Below are positions 21,434-25,949 of a stretch of DNA of 25,949 bases, piece by piece (position 1 is the first letter of the stretch; every line of letters begins with the position of its first letter). The notes under the pieces were generated by a model that was given only the letters and a program-made list of their open reading frames with translations, did no database searches and was not told where the DNA came from. The translations under genes were made by a program, and so were the position numbers. This stretch comes from Smittium culicis (lineage: Eukaryota > Kickxellomycota > Harpellomycetes > Harpellales > Legeriomycetaceae), in NCBI GenBank assembly GCA_001970855.1, contig LSSN01001338.1:1-25949 (forward strand), read 5' to 3'.

Positions 21434-24400
21434 CTACAGGTTTTGGGAGAGTCTTTCATAGTGTTTCAAGTCAGAAGCAGATACAGAAGCAGATATTTTC
21501 TGCAAAGCTAGTTCAAAGTCAAGCATGGTAACGATAACGGCGGGATTTTGATGCTGAATGCTGTTGTCAGCGGGAGCGATAGTAGCAGGAGTTAACGGTA
21601 TAGTCTCAGATATTGTTGGTGGTAGCAAGTTTGCAGAACAGCCTGAAGAATTGGCAATATTGTCTGAGCCAGCCAGCAAATGAGGCTCAAGTATAGATGA
21701 AGTGTCAGTTAGCTGGGAATTGGGGTTAGCAGGTTGCTGGGGAATTGGTACTCGTTTGAGGGAGCGTCTGAGAGCACACACGCTGGCTTCGCGAACCAAA
21801 TTGTGAATATCGGCACCACTAAAATTATTTAGCTGCTCACTTAGACCAATCTTCTCCAAATCAACAACTTCATTTGGGACGTCGGGGTTAGAGGCCAATG
21901 GTGTGTTACGGGTAGCGGAGCGTAATATTTCGATTCGGTCGATTGGGGTAGGGAGCTTGACGTAGAGAAGCTTGTCAAGTCTTCCAGGGCGTAAAATAGC
22001 GGGATCGATGATGTCAGGCCTGTTGGTGGCGCCAATAACGAATACTCCGTTGCGGCTATCAACGCCATCCAGTTCAGTTAGGAGAGTATTGACCATGCGC
22101 GAAATCGATTCAGAGTTATTATCGTTTCTTCTTGGACAGATAGCGTCGAATTCATCAAAAAAGATTATACATGGGCTGCTAGCACGTGCGCGATTGAAAA
22201 CCGTGCGTAATGCGCGCTCACTTTCACCAACATATTTATTAATAAGTTCAGGGCCTTTAACGCTGATGAAGTTAGTGGAGCATTCGTTGGCGACAGCCTT
22301 AGCGAGGAGGGTTTTACCGCACCCCGGTGGACCCCAAAGGAGAACGCCGCTTGGAGCTGAGATTCCGACGCTTTGGAAGAGTTCAGGGTTTTTTATAGGG
22401 AGGATGACAGCCATTCGGAGCTCTTCGCGAATTTCGAAAAGAGCGCCAACAGAGTCCCAAGTGACACCAGGTACAGTGGCAAACCCTTCACGTTGTGCGG
22501 ATGGTTGAACTTTTCCGATTGCGTCTAAAAAGTCAGCATTTGTTATAAAAAGCTGATCCAAGTTGATCGGGTCAACTGTATTATCATCGGATGGGCAGCT
22601 TAAGGCACGCAGGATGGATCTAAAATCAGTGTTTGAGTCGCAAGGATCAGCGATTGTTAGGACATCGCTGTTTAGCTTATTTAAGTTCAAGTACATCAAT
22701 TTAAAAATTCTGCGAACTGCGGACATACCAGCTGCGGTTGTTAAAGCCATTAAATCAGCACCAACGTAACCAGGAGTGATTTTAGCTAATTTTTTGTAAT
22801 CCACATCGCCTTGTAGGCGTAGTTTAGACCCAAGTACCGCCAGTATCTTTTGCCTGGCAGATTCGTTTGGTACAGCCATAGCAATTTCTCTGTCAAATCT
22901 TCCAGCGCGTCTAAGAGCAGGGTCTAAAGAATCAGGTTGGTTAGTAGCGCCGAGTAAAGAGACGTGGCGGTTGCCAGTTTGATCCCAGTTAAGTTCGTCA
23001 ATGCAGGTCAAGAGTTGAGCAACCATACGGCGCTCCATATCCTTGGAGGCATTTTCACGTTTTTGGGTGATTGCATCAATTTCGTCAATGAACAGGATGC
23101 AAGGAGCAAGCTTTTTAGCTTCGTTGAACAAATCTCTAATTTTCTTTTCAGATTCGCCACTCATTCCGCTAACCATTTCTGGAGCAGAAATACTGACAAG
23201 AGGGACATTAGCTTCTCCAGCGATAGCTTTTGCCATCATAGATTTACCACAGCCAGGAGGGCCCCATAGTAAAACACCTCTATATTTAATAATATTGGAA
23301 TTTTAGGAAAGGTAAAAAAACATAGACATGATAAAATTAGCAGTGAAATAAAAAAACATAATCAGGAAGTAAGTATTATTAGGATATGCGTAAAAAATAT
23401 AGTGGTACCGAGGTGGTTGAATTCCAGTATGTAGGTAAATTTCCGGGTGCTTAATAGGCATAATAATAAGCTCAACAATGTCCTAAAAAAGAGATAAAAG
23501 AGGGACATATTTTAGATTAGGTGTATAAGGCAAAAATTAAAAAATACGAGCTAGAAGAATGTCAATGAAAATCTAAACTCCGATAATTGCAATAATATGT
23601 GGAAATGAAAAACATCAATGTTATATAAAAAGGTGGAAAAGAATAATTGATAAGTACCTCGATGCAACTTTCAACACCACCCAAGTCGTCGAGTTTAGTT
23701 GACGGAATAGTGTATTCGATTTGGTCTTGAGACTTGGAACGCTTTCTCTTTTTTGCAGCAGCAGCAGCAGATGAGGTATTGGCAGATTCAGCGTTAAGTA
23801 TTTCGTCGTTAGATGTTATGACTGATTGTTTATTATCTGCAGCCTTCTGGTTCCACATTTTAATAAATTTATTATTTAGTTGGTTTGAGTCCTGATAATT
23901 ATTTTTTTATTTCAGTTAAGTAATATTTACTTTAATTTGTAGTTAATCATTAAAAAATAGCAAGAGAAATTTAGAAAAGCCTGAATAAATTGATGAATAT
24001 CTAGTTGGCGTGAATATAATAAAAAGAGTAAGAAAAGGGTAAAGTACCTTTACAGTCATATATTTAATTTTTTCTGCAGCTTGTAGTAAAGATTTCTCGC
24101 TGTCTGTTCGTTTAGGGGTGTCAATTCCACTTCTATATTAAAGAAAAATTTAATAATGATAAAAATAAAACGCTTCCGGGAAGGTATAACAAAAAGTGAG
24201 GAGGGGGGGAGGGAGGGAAATATAATAAAAAAGAAACACGCAATATTTACAGTCGATTGTAAATTAAAGAAGGTGAAAATAAATTCTATTGTATTACCCG
24301 TCATCGAGATCCATAGTTCTGTTGGAGTCAAAAGAAATTGGTTCGTTGTCGTTTGGATCGAATTGGTTCTGAATTAAGGAAATTACTAAAGGCAGTGCTA

Positions 24401-24718
24401 AATAAAAATACAAAGAATGATTAGATAATTTGAGATGGCTTATGGGGAGGGGGGAAGGAGGAAGAAATAATCAGGTTGAAAGATAGATATAAATTGTTGA
24501 AAAGGAAAATTACATCTTGAAATAGATTTTTCAACGATTGCACGCTTTTGACGTTTCATAGAGATGTCTACTTGATATACGTAGTCCAGAACATCGGTGA
24601 TTCTGGGAGTTTGGATGCGGCCATTTTGGTCGATAGGTTCGTCGCTAAGCATTTCGCTTAGGTATCGAAATATCTTTTTATCGAAATCAGATTTAATATT
24701 TGCTGGGTATTTAAACAT
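21434..24718 (-). CDS. RIX7: Rix7/NVL family AAA ATPase, pre-60S ribosome biogenesis factor
   Basis: Nucleolar double-AAA ATPase that remodels and releases factors from pre-60S particles. Exons by my model (minus strand): 24718-24514, 24397-24298, 24132-24048, 23891-23658, 23482-23409 and 23279-21434. All five introns (116, 165, 156, 175 and 129 bp) are GT-AG, and the joined frame gives about 847 residues, near the usual length (yeast Rix7 837, human NVL 856). Residues 1-75 form the family N-terminal domain (DVLDYVYQ...KRQKRAIVEK). A basic NLS KKRKRSK lies at 177-183 after an Ala run. D1: LDDLGGVESCIE, Walker A GPPGCGKS just before residue 247, Walker B ILFIDEIDA (about 294-302), and RRAGRFD. 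Linker: EGFATVPGVTWDSVGAL. D2: Walker A GPPGCGKT (549-556), Walker B IIFFDEFDA (604-612), and GATNRPD. A Pro/Ser/Thr-rich insert of about 70 residues (about 743-815) precedes the last helix. The inner ATG at 23858 is not the start: the upstream exons carry conserved sequence in frame. Confidence 0.94.
23755..23770 (-). repeat. GCA triplet run coding for five alanines
   Basis: A short GCA/TGC repeat in exon 4 of the AAA ATPase gene encodes Ala172-176, directly before the basic nuclear localisation motif. Its length may vary between strains; it is in a linker, so small changes should be tolerated. Confidence 0.6.
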
Positions 24719-25035
24719 AGTGAATTAGTGTATATTATGGGGTCAGGAAGAAGGGTGTGAGTATAATTTTGTAGTTTTATTTTTATTTTTTTTGAATATT
24801 TATAATCGTACTTTGATATTCCAAAGGTAAATTTATCTAATAGTATTTATATGGATTGAGGTTGATATAAAGTCAAGATAGTGCGATATTAGGGGCAGTT
24901 TATTGGAGGTATACTATTATAATGAATAAAAAGTAGAAGTATACTTAGTTAGAACTTGGTTTATTTATCAAATTTCGACTCTTTAGTACTATACATTTAA
25001 ATTCAACGCTAATTTATATGCGTACTCTGATGGTT

Positions 25036-25053
25036 AAAAAAAAAAAAAAAAAA
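25036..25053 (+). repeat. A18 homopolymer
   Basis: Eighteen consecutive adenines about 320 bp upstream of the AAA ATPase start codon. Poly(dA:dT) tracts of this kind can exclude nucleosomes near promoters in fungi; here that is only a possibility. No coding sequence ends here, so a retrocopy tail is not supported. Confidence 0.8.
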
Positions 25054-25381
25054 CGGTAAAATTTTGAAGTAAATAAATAAAGGTGATTGGATATCTGAAA
25101 ATTTTTATGAGAAAATATTGATATTTTTTAGAGTAAAAAGAAATCAAGTTTGATCTTCAAATATTATTCGCATATATTTTATAGAGCCAGGATTTAGAAA
25201 ATCATTTGTTCATGTATATTTTGAGAGCTCAATTATGACATTAGACTACATAATCAGAATTATGTTTGATATATACACTAAGTATTATACGTACACCCAA
25301 GTGACTAGATGAAAGATAAATTCAAAATCAAATTAATAAATCCAACAAAAGATTAATGTAGTATTCATCAACGAGTACATT

Positions 25382-25425
25382 GTTTCAAAGGTGCCATATA
25401 AGTTATTTCAATTATACTTTGAAAC
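25382..25425. other. Inverted repeat, 9-bp arms
   Basis: GTTTCAAAG (25382-25390) and its exact complement CTTTGAAAC (25417-25425) are separated by 26 bp. The arms are short and no gene adjoins them. It is recorded as a possible hairpin or protein site without an assigned role. Confidence 0.4.
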
Positions 25426-25949
25426 CTTTCAGCTTACTCTGAAATATAAAAATTGTATTGTATTGGAAAAGGAAAACGAAATCAAATAAAACGAATAGCG
25501 AATTGGAGAGATAGATTAAAAAAGAATTAAGTTACATTAATGTATATTAGTAACAAAAAAGTTACTATAAAGGCGCAGAATAGATGCCCAGCTCAATTAA
25601 ATAATATAAGAATAAATGACATAACACACAGTCAAATATAAATACATAACACAAATAGGGATGAACAGAAAAGAATTGAGAAGACAGATAAAAGAGATAG
25701 ATAACTAAGTTGATATAAATTTATTTAATAATAATAAAGTATAAGATAGATTAAGAAAAATGCAAGACCTAGGATGTATCTACAAACATAAAAAAGGTAA
25801 AATTAGCAAATTGTACAGACACAATGAAACTCTGGAATAGATTATTAATGGTGTGCTCATAGATCTTGGTGATAATAAGATAAGTCCACATGACGAGTTC
25901 GGGTAATTCTTATGTTTAAATCATTCACAAAATATGTATAATACCAAAG

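Larger units (their letters stand above)
24719..25949. other. Noncoding 5' flank of the AAA ATPase gene
   Basis: No frame here can be supported as a gene on either strand and no tRNA is visible. The promoter and 5' leader of the ATPase gene should lie in its left part, but no motif stands out from the AT-rich background. It contains an A18 run (25036-25053) and a small inverted repeat (25382-25425). The right edge of the window cuts the region, so the neighbouring gene is not seen. Confidence 0.6.

Noticed and set aside
21972..22508. A 178-codon plus-strand frame
   Set aside because: It is antisense to the D2 AAA domain, has no recognisable domain, and is an expected shadow of a GC-richer exon.
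23562..23858. ATG at 23858 as the start of the AAA ATPase
   Set aside because: The frame is open upstream to an AG at 23892, and three earlier exons supply the conserved Rix7/NVL N-terminal domain in phase.
1..25949. tRNA or rRNA genes
   Set aside because: I found no matched A-box and B-box pair with a foldable acceptor stem, and no rRNA-like conserved stretch; GGTTCGA at 601-607 lacks any partner.

Overview
The window is nuclear DNA from a eukaryote with a very AT-rich genome. Both real genes have GT-AG introns, the noncoding DNA is full of A/T runs, and there are LINE-type retrotransposon remains. The genes (an Slh1/ASCC3 helicase of about 2203 residues and a Rix7/NVL AAA ATPase of about 847), their short 5' introns and the degraded LINEs fit an early-diverging fungus, for example a Harpellales-like lineage. 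That placement is inference; nothing here fixes the species.

Layout. Positions 1-1075 hold a TATC microsatellite, four diverged copies of a ~142-bp tandem repeat and short relics. About 1.1-7.0 kb is AT-rich DNA with no gene I can support. About 7.0-9.0 kb has scattered protein-like pieces on the minus strand. About 9.0-11.15 kb is a decayed minus-strand LINE copy with an ORF1-like region and an AP-endonuclease region. About 11.2-13.14 kb is a second decayed minus-strand LINE copy, with the reverse transcriptase and its C-terminal zinc-finger region, ending in a GAAAA microsatellite. Positions 13258-13456 and 13611-13807 are two related ~198-bp elements with CCC...GGG ends and TTAA-like borders (piggyBac-type MITEs by structure).

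13915-20866 (+) is the SLH1/ASCC3 gene: five exons, four introns packed into its first 940 bp, then one 6-kb exon. Intron 1 carries one copy of a perfect 73-bp tandem duplication that straddles the exon-intron boundary. 20867-21433 is the shared 3' region of two convergent genes. 24718-21434 (-) is the RIX7/NVL gene: six exons, five introns in the 5' 1.4 kb. 24719-25949 is noncoding flank.

Both genes serve ribosomes. Slh1/ASCC3 splits collided ribosomes in the quality-control trigger complex. Rix7/NVL remodels nucleolar pre-60S particles. Their convergent layout does not imply co-regulation. I found no convincing undescribed multi-gene system. The most original signal is the 73-bp duplication at the first intron of the helicase gene, because it shows how a splice-site-spanning duplication can be absorbed without changing the mRNA.
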